Assembly (NCBI RefSeq): GCF_015706575.1
Contig: NW_024037072.1
Span: forward strand, 19,469,162 to 19,533,161
Direction of reading: 5' to 3'
DNA length: 64,000 nt
Source of the DNA: Patiria miniata
Lineage: Eukaryota > Echinodermata > Asteroidea > Valvatida > Asterinidae
In this document: positions 45,910 through 58,740 of the stretch, one piece after another
Layout: each line of letters begins with the position of its first letter
Numbering within the stretch: position 1 is the first letter of the stretch
Program-made: the position numbers and the translations under genes
The notes under the pieces: generated by a model
The model's input: only the letters and a program-made list of their open reading frames with translations
The model's database searches: none
What the model was told of the DNA's origin: nothing

Positions 45910-46690
45910 TGAAGTCAATGGACAATCAAAATAAACAGAATGAACTACATTTTAGGTTACCTTATTATGTGCAGATAATCCCTAAATCAAGCGTGCCGAT
46001 ATTTTCAGTTTAGTCCAAATGCATTGATATTTGCAGATTTTTTTTGGGCGAGAACAGTTTTTTATAGACTGTAAATGATCTGTTTATTTGTCTGTTTATT
46101 TGTTTTGTTAGGGATAATATCAGGCCATATAGGACTGTGACTACTTTTATGCAGCCAATTGAGATGATGCACAAGTAATGTCTAAATATCTGTTCAAGTT
46201 TATTCAATAAAACACATCTTTTAACTGACATTCCGATTAAAATATTTACAAATGTACACTGAAAACAATTCTTGATTTCTTCTTAATCTAAGTTTAGCAG
46301 AAGCATTTATAGACAAATGCAACATTTTGTTGGTACAGTTACTTCACTAACAAAATTCAGTACCTCGCAAAAGCATCGTACGTCCACACACTATGGGGAA
46401 GTGGTTCACAAGAATGTCTGACAACTGTTGGTCTGCATAGTCCCTAGCTACCTGATGATCAAGATGATTTGGACTGCAGCCATCTTGGAGGTCAGGAGGT
46501 GTATGCTTTTGTTCAACAGGGATACGCATGCGCAGAACTCTTGTGCATTGACAAAACAAAACACACCAGAGAGATGACGGCTGAAGCAATCACTCAACAC
46601 GGTTGCTTTGCCGGGTTTTTAATGAGTGGACCCATATAATGACATGGGCCACAAACGTGCAATTCAAGGCTTCATGTTTTCAAAACATAT

Positions 46691-46833
46691 TATGGGAAAC
46701 CTGAACAGTATTCATACTCTAGATTTAGGATCCCCCCCCCCCAAAAAAAAAAAATAACTTAGAAAAAAAATCCATTTTGGGGGGGGGGGGGGATCCTAAA
46801 TCTAAAGTATAAACACTGTTTAGGTTTCCCATA
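46691..46833. repeat. Foldback element with C(n)A(n) / G(n) core
   Basis: TATGGGAAACCTGAACAG..CTAGATTTAGGATCC-C(n) is mirrored by G(n)-GGATCCTAAATCTA..GGTTTCCCATA. The arms are about 47 bp with four or so differences and the loop is A-rich. Confidence 0.65.
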
Positions 46834-46888
46834 GGGATTATGTATCAGTTTCCCCGTATTCACTAGACATGATTGAAAAGGGCTTTAA

Positions 46889-47414
46889 AGGGAGTATACA
46901 ACATTTGCTTTTGCTGTAATTTTCAGAAATGGATGGATTTGGGGGGGTTAGTAATTTATAGCAAATTTTGTTACACTGACTTGTTTGAAGTTTCGTGGGC
47001 GTAGATGCTCGAAAAGACAAGAAACGCAATCTTGTTTATGTAGTCTGGTTCCCTGAAACCACTTATGATGAAACGGGGCACTCATCACAGACGTCGGGGA
47101 ATTGTAAGGTCAAGGAATCAGTCTAGGTGGTGTGTACCCGTTCATAGGTGTGTAATCGATTGCAAACAAAATTCGGACTAACTAAATATGGTAAACTGGG
47201 GGCAGTTTTTGAAAAAAGCCAGTTTTTTTTGCAACGCTGGTCGGCCGACCAGTTTTGGAAATTAATACAAAAATACCACTTTTCTTGAAAATGACAGCAC
47301 ACCAGGTGCCATGATTTTACAGGATGCTTTAAACCTCACTAACAGTCCAGAATGGTATTTCATAATAATTTGGTAGTTTTGTTTTTTGATGTTTGCAAAT
47401 GTTGTATATTCCCT
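46889..47414. mobile_element. Kolobok/T2-like non-autonomous element, TTAA target site
   Basis: TTAA at 46885-46888 and 47415-47418. The 20-bp TIRs are AGGGAGTATACAACATTTGC and its near-exact complement. TTAAAGGG ends recall the T2 elements of Xenopus. No ORF was found. Confidence 0.7.
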
Positions 47415-48694
47415 TTAAATCCTGACATTAATTTTATTTTCAGCTAGCTCCAGCTGGCAACAGCCAGCTTGTTTCATTTCAGTTCAACAATAGACATCAC
47501 ATGGCCACTACCACTTCCACATATTATGCTTTGCCATTTGAGACTAGGTCCTAACATCACGAGCTATAATTACAGGCTTTCAAGTATTCCTTTTTTTCCC
47601 TATTTTTTGTTTTACTTTGCTCCTAATTTTCCTACTATTTTCTTGAAATTCCTACTTTTTTAAAATAATTTTTTCTTCATTTTTGTTCCCCAACTCCCCC
47701 CCCCCCTCCCCAAAAAGGAAAACCCATTGAACATTTTTCATAACAGTGTTGCACATAGTCTGAGTATCACCCGTTATCCACAGAGCCATCTCTGATATGT
47801 CAAAGCATGCAGATTTATACAAGCCGCGCGCCAGCCAATTGGAGTCGATTGAGTCGACTAAATCGTGACGTCATTTCATCCCAAAATCAGGACTAACGCT
47901 GTGATTGGTCAATTTGAATGCAGCGTTTTGTAATACAACAACAGCCGGGAGCGCATTTGCGTAACATGATACCGAGCGCCGCGCGCCGTGACATTTTTTT
48001 TTAAATTCATGTCTATGATGCACAACGGGTGAATGACCGAAGACCCGATAGACCTGTAGAAGACGCCTGCTGATTGGTCAAAATCTAGGAAGTCGAGAGG
48101 CGGGGTCTTGCCTAATTAATCAGCAAATCTGTTCACGCATACAATTCGCCGTGGTCTATTACATAGACTATGTTGCACACTGTCAAAATGAAAAATCAAA
48201 GTGCTAATTGGGCGCAGAAGTACAGCAACCGTATTTTCCAAGAGCTTAGTTTAGGATGGAGCACACGGTGTTGTGAGTACGTGCCAAATGAGGCTTATGC
48301 TGTGGATATAGGCGAGTATCACAGAAAACTACTCCTGAAAGCCCGCAAAAGTCCCTCTTCTATCCTGTTTTTTGTTTTGTTTACTTTTGATCCTACTGTT
48401 CTCCTACTTTTTCACCCGAATCAGCTTGAAAGCCTGTAATTATGATTGTCAGATTGCTCAAGGTGCAAGTCATTTAGGAGATCCAGAACCACAAGGATTT
48501 ACCACATGTAGTCCGACAAGAAAAGTTGGGTCGAGTTCAAAACAGGTGTTTTTGGGATGAGGATATGGCTGCGGATGTTTACTGATTTACTGCAGAGTGT
48601 ACATGTCAAACACTGAAGCCTTAGCCACAAAACTAGCAATTCAGACGCAGCCGTACTTCGTCTAGTTGCTTTCACGCCCAAGTTCCCAGTTGGG

Positions 48695-51600
48695 TCATCG
48701 GAGCCTGCCCCCGCCCAATTGAGAACCGGATCGGTTATTTGTGCCTCCAGAGAGCGGTCTGTAGTAGGACATTGCAGAAATGAAAAAACAATTGACGTGA
48801 TTTTTCTGTTAAATTATAATTTCTGGAGTACTTGTGAATCATTATTTGACATCTACTGTCATCAAACAAACTATTAAATAGCCATTTGAAGATCAAAACT
48901 GAAAAATATGTACTTACTTTCCCACTGGTCCATGCTTCTTCTTGTTTTGAGATGATTTAGACCTGAAAAAAATAGTTAAAGCTTTGTTAAATTTGTAATG
49001 GTACCACAGTTGCATTGAGTACGCAAATGTCGTAAATGAATTACACTATTTGGGGGCTCGGAAAAATCGTTCTCCAATAAAATGCTAAATAACAGGAAAT
49101 TTTGAAGCAATACTAGATAATTTTGCTTGCAAAACACAATGGAGTTATGTACGGACAGAGTAAACAAGCTGTTTGCATAAAAAAAAGTACATAAAATTTA
49201 TCAAGGCTGCCAGTGTAATCATATCTTGGGTAACATGTCAAGTTTAGTTCTTCAAAAGAAAAATCAACTTGTCAACATGCGCTTTCAAGATATTCCAAAG
49301 CAGAAAAAAAAAATAGAGGGGCTCAACATAAATTTTCAGTATACAGGAGTAAGGCCGACAAAAAAAAGTCTTCGGTTTCTGGTATGGAGTTTGCCCCAAA
49401 AGTGGTGCGGCGACAGGGCTTTTTTTTTCTTTTTACTATTTTTTACTTCAAATGTTGGCTGATGACTGCAAATGGTGCCCGACTAAATTTCGTGCAAAAT
49501 GTATGGGAGCCGAGAGAGGCTACATTTAGCTTATACTCGATCATAACCCCATCTAAAAACACGTTACAATTGTGCAGCAGCAGGATTCCAGTCAAACCAG
49601 TGAGTTTGGCAGTTTTGAGACATTTCATTGAAAAAAAAAACCTTTTTTAATTTTGCCGACGCGCATGGCTACGGCGACGCGCGCATACCAGAAGCCGGAG
49701 CCTTTGTTTTTTGGCCTAAGCGTTTCACTCCAAAAATGTGATTTGGCCTTACTTCTTGTCTGATTTGCCTTTAAAGACTCGTCCAAAGTCCAGCTTGTTG
49801 ACTTCCGTGGAGTCACTCTTAGGAGCTCCCTTGGCAGCTTGCCAACTATCGTCCTTTTCTGGTTCCTCCTCAGCCAGGCTAGTCTCCGAATCCAGCCTGA
49901 TCCGAAGCGGGGAATACAGGTTAAACCATTGCTGTATGCAAGACAAAAAAAAAAAATTTGATTGTTTTTACATAGACTCTACAAACCCGTGGAGCCTATG
50001 GGATGTTTCTATTAACATACTTCACTAGTACAAAATGTTCGACTGACTTTTATGTTCAAGTTGATGGGTTTTTTTTTTGGGGGGGGGGGGCAGGTTTTAA
50101 TTACCTAAAATTTGGGGGCCCTCAATACACAGACGTTTCTAGCATGTGAAGGTGAAGCAAATTTTGTGTCATACACTGCAAAGAAATTTGCCAGGGAAGA
50201 TATACGTGTTCAACTTTGGTAAATTCTAGGGGTAAGCATATACGGACGTATGCGAACTGGGTACCTGATTGAAAAAAAACACGGGTACTCGGGTACCCGT
50301 TAAAGAAACCCAAACACGAAACTCAGGTCTGGGAAAGTACTATCCAGATTTTTCACAATGGTCCGCATGATAATACTAACACATGGGTTCGTCAATACAG
50401 CAAGATACAAAAGTGTACAGTGAGCTTTACGGTCTAAACTGCAACTTTGGCGAATGTCATAAACGTGAAATACGGTTTGTTTTCCCTTGTAGCCGGGTTT
50501 TCACTTTGAAAATACCCCACAAATGGCATTCAAAACCTTTTCTTTTTAAATTGTCTGAGAAGTTACTAATATGTCATTTGTAAAGTTGGTTATGGGTACC
50601 CGATCCCATAATCTGGAACCGGTTCCTGACATCAAGGGTCGGGTACCCGGCTCCGATGCACAGCCCTAGCAAATTCGTATCGTGGGCACTAATTACTGTG
50701 AAGTTACAAATTCACGTTTGTACCGAGTTCTATTAGACTCGGAGAAACAGCCCTTGGGCAATACTAGGAAAGAGGCCACACTTGCTCATTGCTGGGCCCA
50801 ATACATGTATCTTTACACTGCTATGCAGATGATACTGCTTACCAAAAGGATGTGCTAAGCTAAAACAGTAGAGCACCAGTCAATACAAATAAACATCACA
50901 AGGCATTTTGGTTGGTAAGCTAATTTTGCTAAACAATATTTGTCTATGCTAAGGCCAAAAAAAAAAATAGTTCTGCTTCCGATTACATGCCTTTCAAAAA
51001 TAGGGTCGGTCGGTCGGAATTTTTTTTTTTTTGCCAATTTTTTTTATGCAGATTGAATGGGGTATTCAATTATATGCGAAGTTTTAGCCTGAACTATTTC
51101 CATTGCACTACGAAAGCTATACACGAAATGGCAACAAAAAGTGAATAAAACCTACCTTTAATTATTGTCAATATATTTACGTTCGATAATTTCAAAAAAT
51201 AATGGAAAATTCAGGTCGTTCGCACCATATGCACAACGCTAGTCAAGACGCGGGGAGCTGGCCAAAACTCCGAGGTGTGTGATGCGAGCATGTGTGGCGA
51301 GCGGCCCACCATGGGCCGACAGACCTGTTTTCACGGTCAAAAATTTCGGGAAACACGCGGCATGTATCACTCCAAATACGAGTAGTGCGATCTCAAAATG
51401 AACCCTTGAACACAGAAAATACATACACAGACAAGCTAGATCAATTCTGTAAATTAACTTGCAAAAATGTTCTTTCTCCATCGGTGTTTTCTTGGCATTT
51501 TTCACGATGTCGAATCCGACCAGTTGACAGTGGCCTGCACTGCTAGCGCGCTATCGGTCGCGATCGCATAGCTATGGACTGGTTACCGCATTTTCATCAT

Positions 51601-54600
51601 GTCTTCTAAATTGGCCCCTGCGCGGCGCTGCGGGAACCAGTCGTCGCCACGTGATATAGTCACCGTACGGACATCGTTTATATCGCGAAGCGAATTTGTA
51701 AAAATAACGGAGGTTTCTTTTGAAAAAAGCGAATGTAAGTAAGAAAACAAATAAATACAAGCATTTTTTTATGCAAAAGGGTTGTTTGATAGGTATTTTG
51801 TGAAGACAGAAAAGACAACAAAATTTTATTTTTATTTATTCAATCTTTTTTTTTTTTTTTTTTTTGGAATTGCCCATAAATTTTTTAGGGTCGCAGCCTA
51901 AAATTAGGGTCGGTCGGGTAACCGGAAGCAGAACTATTCTTTTTTTTGGCCTAAGCAGCTTGTTAGCCCTTGGTCGCAGTGACGTCATGGAACTGTGACC
52001 AGGAGGAAAAGAACAGCTCGGTGAGTTTCATTCCTTCTCCCATCCATCTAACCTTTGCCTGTGGGCTGAGGCCGACATCAGTGTAGGCCAGCTGCCACTG
52101 GGGGAGCCCTAGGTGCATCAGCATCATGCGGAAGTACTGGCTGAACGTGTGGGCCAAGAAATGCCACCTCAGGGCTCTGTCTAGAAGCCACACCTCAGGA
52201 TGCTGGGCAGGGCTGCCTGTGGAAAAGTAACCAAACCAAACAAAATTGCATTAAAAAAACGTGACTGAATCAATTGACGGTCTTAACCTTTGCTTGATAA
52301 GTGCAATCTGTTCAATTACTTTAGCCCTAGCTCTCCCAGATTCAACACAATCCACAGCCTGTGGGACCTTGCTGCGTACACTGAGCTTCAACACCAGTGC
52401 ATAAGGCCAAGTTCGCGCAAGGACTACATGTATAGTGGACCAATGGTTAACCATAGTCCGACTAACGCTTGCCCGAACTCTGTCTAGTCGACGGTGGTTG
52501 ACTAGGCTAGTCGACTATTTGGAAGTAACCTACTGGGGCTGGTTGCATCGCTGGTAACCAATAGCCGCGTGCATTCATAACGCTTGCAGAGAGCCAGGAT
52601 CCAGAAGTTTTGCAATGACATTTTGACCAGCGTTTGACTAGAGACGTTCGCACGTTGCTATCAGTGTGCAGGCGTAAGGTACATCACAAATCAACCACTA
52701 GTCGACTAATGGTCCTTGCCCGAACTTTGCCTTAGCTGTCACATCTGAGACAGTGGGGGCTAGTCCCATTGAACAATGTTACTAGTGTTGTTACTCTGTC
52801 GCAGTTGGTGACTCGGGCATTTTGACCATGAGATTTCTGACCTGATGGATCTTGCTAGGCTGGACAGGCTTCTCATTTGGACAAATGTTGCATTTTGCTG
52901 CATTCAGGAATGAGGATTCAAATCAAGCTCAAAATGACGTCAATGAGAATTCGGGCGATTCACAATGCAGTGCGTCACCAAGAGTTTGCCATGGAGAGTC
53001 AACTTTTCAAGTCTACGGTCGACAAAACACGGCCCATTTGAATGAGTGTCAGTAGACAACTTGAGCAAATTTGTTATAGATTTGGGCATAGCGTTCTGCC
53101 GCCTTATCAAAAATCACCATATTGGTACAAAGAAAAGAAAAGGGCAAACATATACTCGAATCATATGCTTATAAAACTACTGACCGGGAAAAACGAAAAA
53201 TTTCGAATGTCCCGCGCTGCGAATTTGTCGACCATCTCCCACAATGCACTGGGAAAAATGAACTCTCTGTGGCAAACTCTTGGTGGCGTACTGCATTGTG
53301 AATTGCCCGAATTGTAATTTGGATAAATATATGGCCGCAGAGAACACTGTCCCCACCCACCCACCTGGCCTGGTATTCCTGTAGACCAGACAGACCTTGG
53401 CAATACCTCGGCAGGGATCCAGCTCAAAGATGCGACTCCTTGTGTCAAAATGTGGCTTGGCTGGAACATCAGTGTCCTCATCTGACAATGTCAAGAACAA
53501 AAGTTTAAAGTGTCCTTCATTGTAAGTTACCATTTATCAATGAATATTTTCTTTGTTTCCCTGTTTGTAAGATGTAGAGTACAATTTTAATAATGCAGCA
53601 AGGATTTTTGTCGTCATTCATATCAACAGATCTGGGGGCACTAGTTCAGGAGAACCTTCTTTCCTCAAGTAACATTTGAAGAAATTGTTTCCAAAATGCA
53701 ATAAATGCCATTTGGTTACCTTTTAGAAGTCCACCCTCTCCTGGTTGCCTAAATAGCAGTTTTGACGGCTATGATATAGTTTACCACATTTTCAGAATAC
53801 AGTGAAGCGAAAAAAAATGTGGTTTAGAAACAGTTCTTATATTGTCTATGTTCGATAAGTTTTCATAAACTTCTTCATGTTTTTTAAATGGATATATCTT
53901 AATAGGACAGGATATCAGGAACGCTATAGAGCATATAGATGTATACATGTACAGTCGACTCCCGTTATAACGAGCTCGGTCATAACGATAACCCGGATGT
54001 AACGAGCACATTCTCCCAGTCCCGATCAATTTGTGTACATTGTAGTACACTGTGGCAAAGTAAAATTTTGCATTTGAATGCTGAGGGCGTTCTCACAGGG
54101 GGACGTCTCTATAGTCCGAAGTACCATTGGTCCGAAGTACCATTGGTCCGAAGTCCCATTGGTCTGAAGTCCCATTGCTCTATACGTTCCATTGGTATAA
54201 ACGTCCCATTGGTCTGACGTCCCATTGGTCCGAAGTCCCATTGGTCTGAAGTCCCATTGGTCCGAAGTCTCCTTGGTCCGACGCCCAATAGGATTAGGGT
54301 TAGGGTTAGGGTCAGTCAACCTGAACCAGTGAAACTACACAGTATAAAGTTTACTTTGGACCGATGGGACTTCGGACCAATGGGACTTTGGACCAATGGG
54401 ACTACTTCGGACTATCGAGACTCAACCTTCACACAGTATGCATGGAGTCCTAAGGCATGGGTTTGGTTGGCAGTATTATAGCATACCACACTGCTCCTCA
54501 TCGCTTGCGTAGTCCACATCAGCTAGTGACGGCGTGTTGGCATTGCTGGGGGCTTTATTTCCAGCCAGCTTGGTCACATTGCTGATCTTGTTAATCTCCA

Positions 54601-56818
54601 TCCGCCCGACCGACTGCAACTGATCTGAATGAAAAACAAAAATTACACAAACTAAGGTCAAATTCACAACTCAGAAATCTTACAAAGACGGTCTTTTTTT
54701 ATCATTTCAACACCATTCTACACAATAAACAATCAAATCATCCTGATTTTGGTATTTGTGCTTGCAGCAGCAACCGGGTACGACGACCCAATGTTTTAAT
54801 TACATCTTTCAATACTTTGAACCTTTAAAGACTTGATGGTATTTACAGAACTATCATCTATTATCTAGGCGTAAGAGCCTTTCATTATAGACACATTTAA
54901 GTAATCAATTAATTATACAGAATTATACCTGAGACAACACTCGTTTTTGCAATTGTTATGATTAATTCTAAATATTCGTACCCCATTTGATTATGTTTAG
55001 TCTCATCGCTGTGATGACTACCAGGTACGACAGTGTTTTAATTACGGTCATTCAATAATTTGAACCTTAAAGACGTCTTGATGGAGACAATATTTACAGA
55101 ACTAGGGTCCATCATTTAGGCGTAAGAGCCTTTCATTTAGCATATTTGCGTAATCAATAATAGAATTAACCTTGAGACTTCCCTCCTCTTTACAATTGTT
55201 ATGGTTATTTCTAAATATTTATACCACATTTGATTTTATATTAAGGCAAGCTTTTCAGAACTATCTTTTTTGGTCTTGTACAATACCAAATACCTTCCGC
55301 TGAGGATAAATCACGCATACTATGGTGGAAGTCTATTCAGACTTGTTTGCGTTCTGAACGCATTAGATCACTAGAACAATTCTAGCATCTCATCTAGTAG
55401 ATCTGATCTTTATGAATCTTACTGCCGACCTGCAAATCTCGTTTTTATACCTCCGTCAGAAACTACTCCGACCATACCTTGATTGCCACTTGTGGATTTC
55501 ATTTGAACCTTCAAGCTTTACAGAACTTTCCTTTTGGCTTCAGAGCCTTTGACTATACTTAATTGAATAATCGCAAGATACCACTCGTCTATTACATTAT
55601 GGCTGTTTCTGGATTTGTACCCTATCTAACATTGCTGTGTTGACTGCCAGATACGAAAAACCAAAATCATATTTGGAAAAATGGAAACGTACACCTGAAC
55701 TATGCAAGACAACTCCTTCAGGCAAGGGTAGCAATGTTCGTCTCTTATAAATACTGTTTGAGACATTGAACAACTATGAAATTACAACCAGACTTAACAA
55801 CTGTGTTAAAAATTGTATGTTGTCGTTGCTGCTCGCAAGCGTGAAGTGATCTACCTTCAATCCAACCACGCACACATTCCTGTGCCACTCCCTATTCAAA
55901 TTACCCGCCCTTAACCACTCTACCGTGTCTCATTTACATATCAATGATAAAGCAAATTTATTCTAATTCGTCCCGGTACTCAACCGAATAAATCAATATT
56001 TTTAAACATAACCTTTGCAAAATAAACACTACGGTGCTTAAATACAAGGTTTTGTCCTCCACAAGCACATGGCTTGCTTTTGCATAATGGTAAAAAAGTA
56101 TTGCAGGAAAGGGAAAAGCCATACGTATTGCCCTTTCCATATCCCTCCGACTTTGGTTTTTAGTAATTGTACAAAATCACTCGAGCAATCATTGGGATAA
56201 AGAACAACTGTTGCTGAGTTCATGAGCAGAATGGAAGAAAAACTTGACGACTTGAAATGCACAAATACTTGCTTTTGAGCATTAAGCATAAAGCAGCCCT
56301 TCCTTTTTCCCTAAAATCTAAGTCAAAGTTAGGACTTAGCCCCCCAAAAATAATAGTTCTGCTTCCGGTTACCCTACCTACCCTATTTTGACAGCCCCTA
56401 CTCTAATTTTGTTTTGGGAAAAATGAGGAAGATGCGAAGAAAACCTGAAAATCATCAATTTCTACCTTTTACCCTTGACTACATGCAGACACCTCCATAT
56501 GATTGTTTGTACACACACAAAAAATGCCAACAAAAAAAATCCCTACCTACACGTACCTACCCTATTTTGAAATGCCACGTAATCAGAAGCAGAACGATTT
56601 TTTTTTTTGGCCTGATGTCAGTGCTGTTTGAAGTTGTATACTGTAATTACCATCAAATCTGACACTCCATGTCAGCAGTAGCCCATCTGAGGTCAGGTAA
56701 AACCTCTTGAGGTCATCTGGCAGCATGCAGGAGTTGCGCTGTTCCCAGGACACCACTTGGTGGCGCTCCGCTGGCTGCAGATCAGCAAGCGTAATGTCAC
56801 AAATCCCTGCCCTCTTTT
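48695..56818 (-). CDS. TPGS2: Tubulin polyglutamylase complex subunit 2 (first coding exon not found)
   Basis: A non-catalytic subunit of the TTLL1 tubulin polyglutamylase complex, which adds glutamate side chains to tubulin tails in axonemes, basal bodies and neurons. Minus-strand exons: 56818-56651, 54624-54487, 53481-53365, 52216-52053, 49931-49753, 48962-48918 and 48758-48695 (TGA). All have GT..AG borders and compatible phases. Family landmarks in order: PAERHQVVSWEQRNSC, RFYLTSDGLLLTWSV, GRMEINKISNVTKL, NTPSLADV, KPHFDTRSRIFELD, GIAKVCLVY, VWLLDRALRWHFLAHTF, HLGLPQWQLAY, SPQAK joined to QWFNLYSPL, LDFGRVFKGKSDKK, then a short basic exon (KSSQNKKKHG) and a Gly/Ser/Asn-rich tail. Human TPGS2 has about 25-30 more N-terminal residues; that exon should lie above 56818, probably beyond the window. 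A damaged copy of the 56651-56818 exon sits near 30 kb. Confidence 0.95.
50227..50668. mobile_element. hAT-type MITE in TPGS2 intron
   Basis: GTAAATTC (50219-50226) and GCAAATTC (50669-50676) are an 8-bp target duplication with one change. The TIRs are TAGGGGTAAGCAT and ATGCACAGCCCTA, the TAGGGCTGTGCAT ends typical of hAT elements. The interior is rich in GGGTACCCG palindromes. Confidence 0.75.
50953..51951. mobile_element. PIF/Harbinger-like TIR element in TPGS2 intron
   Basis: TAA at 50950-50952 and 51952-51954 (3-bp TWA target). The ends are GGCC-A(n)-TAGTTCTGCTTCCG and its complement CGGAAGCAGAACTATT-C-T(n)-GGCC. GGTCGGTCGG lies just inside both ends. About 1 kb, with no transposase ORF seen. 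Confidence 0.7.
52402..52735. mobile_element. TIR element in TPGS2 intron
   Basis: TAAGGCCAAGTTCGCGCAAG at the left against CTTGCCCGAACTTTGCCTTA at the right. Repeated GTCGAC/TAGTCGACTA motifs lie inside. No target duplication is clear. Confidence 0.55.
52946..53313. mobile_element. TIR element (arms about 70 bp) in TPGS2 intron
   Basis: AATTCGGGCGATTCACAATG at the left mirrors CATTGTGAATTGCCCGAATT at the right. Further inside, CACCAAGAGTTTGCCA and GTCGACAAA pair as well. Confidence 0.65.
53952..54040. mobile_element. End of a pogo/Tigger-like element
   Basis: CAGTCGACTCCCGTTATAAC directly after TA, with a second TAACGA unit, is the classic pogo/Tigger terminal sequence. Only one end is visible. 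Confidence 0.5.
54105..54421. repeat. Palindromic array of a 16-bp unit with a TTAGGG core, TPGS2 intron
   Basis: The left arm holds about ten copies of GGTCCGAAGTCCCATT and variants. The core GGATTAGGGTTAGGGTTAGG is at 54291-54310. The right arm holds three or four units in inverse (GGACTTCGGACCAATG). The outer ends GTCTCTATAGTCCGAAG and CTTCGGACTATCGAGAC form a TIR. Confidence 0.8.
54770..55640. repeat. Tandem triplication of about 245 bp in TPGS2 intron
   Basis: The units at 54775 and 55020 share GGTACGAC, GTTTTAATTAC, TATTTACAGAACTA, TAGGCGTAAGAGCCTTTCAT and CAATTGTTATG. A third, worn unit (55490-55640) keeps TTTACAGAACTTTCC and AGAGCCTTTGA. Confidence 0.65.
56339..56612. mobile_element. 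Short member of the GGCC-A(n) TIR family near TPGS2 exon
   Basis: The left end AGCCCCCCAAAAATAATAG runs into TTCTGCTTCCGG and the right end is AGAAGCAGAACGATT-T(n)-GGCC. CTACCTACCCTATTTTGA occurs in both halves. It lies about 40 bp downstream of the TPGS2 exon 56818-56651. A solo arm fragment lies at 57238-57296. Confidence 0.55.
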
Positions 56819-58084
56819 CTGGAAAGAAAATAGTCAGTTGAAAAAAAGATTTGGCGAAATGCAGTAACCTAAAGCCACTTTCTTCACTATTCCTTCAATG
56901 ACCAGTTAGTGCTTTAATTCAATTAATTGACTAAACTGTGTTAGATCCCTCGTTTTAGTAACATGTGGTTACTGAGTTAGGATCTGATGGAGAAACTCGC
57001 TTCAAATTTTGTTTCAACAATTTTCATAATTCCATAAATTTAATGCTCCTATACATGAAAATCTCTTAGCAGTATCGACAAGTTAAACACAAATTTATGT
57101 TTAAAAAAAAACATTTTACGCAGCTGTCCATATTTGTACATTTTCTTACTTACAATCGCTATATTCAGCAGGAAACCTGTGCTTGAATACTACATTCAAT
57201 CAGCACACACAAGAATTGCAGAATTAAAACAATTCCCAGCCTACCAACCCTATTGATGAAAGGCATGTAATCGGAAGCAGAAGTACATTTTCCTTTGCCT
57301 AATCAGGCTAATCACGCCAAAACTGCCTTCAATACAAGTAGTTTGTATTGAAGGCACTGATTCTGATTATCCAAGTTTGTTAATTCTCTAGGGTTGGTGG
57401 AGCCGTTTCTTCCCAGCAACTGTCAAACTGCGTGAGATCCTAGCTGCTGGTCTTATTGGCAATGTAAAGGTTTTCAATGCATCGTTTGGCTTGCCAATAA
57501 GTTCTCAGGAAAGAATAGCAAATAAAGGAACGGCAGAGTTAAGTTGTTGAAGTTTGAATTTCTTCATATTTTTAGGCCAGTCTTGTCTCAAGACCATCTG
57601 TAGACCTAATTTGCAGTGTTCCGGTCTTGACTTGGTTTCAATCTTGGTTGCAATTTACCAATGACCAGACCAAGAATGTTTTCAGTCTTCCATTGCTGGC
57701 ACTAATTAATGTCCTCATATAAGTGCATGAAATGCGAGCAGTCAATGGTTTGTGTACATTTACGCATTGATTTTAATTGTTGTGTGGCTAAAAGTGTTTT
57801 GGAGGGTGAGATAGAGCAGGGGTTAGACCTTTTTTTGAGATTACTTAATTATGAAACTTGAATATTTTGGTAATGTCTGATGGCAGATGTTGGAGGGGGA
57901 GGTCTGTTGGACTTGGGCATCTATCCTGTGCAGGAAGCCCTCATGGTATTTGGAGAGGCTCCGTTATCATGCAAGACTACCGGCACCTTAACAGATTCAG
58001 GTGAGATTTCTTTCTTGTTGGGAGTATGAGGTCGGAAGTTAAGATAACTGACCAGTTGGAGATCCAAACCAAGTATTGTATTAG

Positions 58085-58360
58085 CATCCGTCACAAGTCC
58101 TTGCACAAGTCTGATCATAACAGGGGATAAACAATAACAAAGTAAACGCCTTTGTCACAATTAATTTGAATATCTTTTGACGTGAGTTTGGAGAACTTGT
58201 CATGGACTTGTGCGATTCTTGAGGACTTGTGATGACAGTCAATTCACAATCCAACCATAAGTAAGGACACATGTACAATGTAATAGAGAATGCACACTAA
58301 TACGGAATGTCTTTTTTTTTCCATAGTTCATTTGATTAACTTGTGACTGGACTTGCTCTT
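58085..58360. repeat. ACAAGT/ACTTGT foldback repeat, DHDH-like intron
   Basis: TCACAAGTCCTTGCACAAGT.., AATTTGAATATCTT.., GAGGACTTGTGATGA and a second AGTTCATTTGATTAACTTGT. Probably two overlapping copies. Confidence 0.5.
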
Positions 58361-58574
58361 TATAATGTGTATTTTTATAAAACGCACTTATCCACCAATA
58401 TCATGAATATTGATGCTCAAGGCGCTACATCATTATTACGTCATTATCAACCTGCTCATTGGGCCAATGTATGAAACATTCCAAATACCATCTCAGTTCC
58501 CCAGGTAGTATACATGTCGATGCTGCCAAATTCGGCGCAAAGCAGCTAAAATCAATTGCAATAACAATCTCTGC

Positions 58575-58740
58575 CCTCACAGGTACCCAATCTACTCCTG
58601 GGTGGGGAGATGCAACGAGTGACAAAGTGGCTCGCCCAAAGGCACACGCACCATTATCCCAGGCTGGACTCAAACCTGCAAAATTACCCGCAGACCGAGA
58701 ATTCAATGCTCCAGAGTCCAGATAGACCACGAGGCCACGG
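58575..58740 (-). mobile_element. tRNA-derived SINE in the DHDH-like fragment
   Basis: The minus strand has a GTGGCCTCGTGGTC head, a B box in AGGTTTGAGTCC and the shared body TGTGCCTTTGGGCGAGCCAC. The body matches the SINEs at 59.2 and 60.0 kb. Confidence 0.6.

Larger units (their letters stand above)
44990..48694. other. Intergenic DNA between paralogue B and TPGS2 (convergent ends)
   Basis: Holds the hAT MITE (45632), the foldback (46691) and the TTAA element (46889). A TGACGTCA site is at about 47865 in a GC-richer patch (47800-48130). Open frames here lack family features. Confidence 0.45.

Noticed and set aside
46347-46589. 80-codon minus-strand open frame
   Set aside because: No recognisable motif or splice sites; not part of TPGS2, whose last exon ends at 48695.
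48170-48439. 89-codon plus-strand open frame near the TPGS2 3' end
   Set aside because: It ends in T-rich low-complexity sequence and has no family features.
54291-54315. TTAGGG repeats as a chromosome end
   Set aside because: Only about three units in the middle of a palindromic array inside a gene.
57322-57356. Short hairpin TGCCTTCAATACAA / TTGTATTGAAGGCA as a microRNA
   Set aside because: The stem is only about 14 bp, too short for a miRNA precursor.
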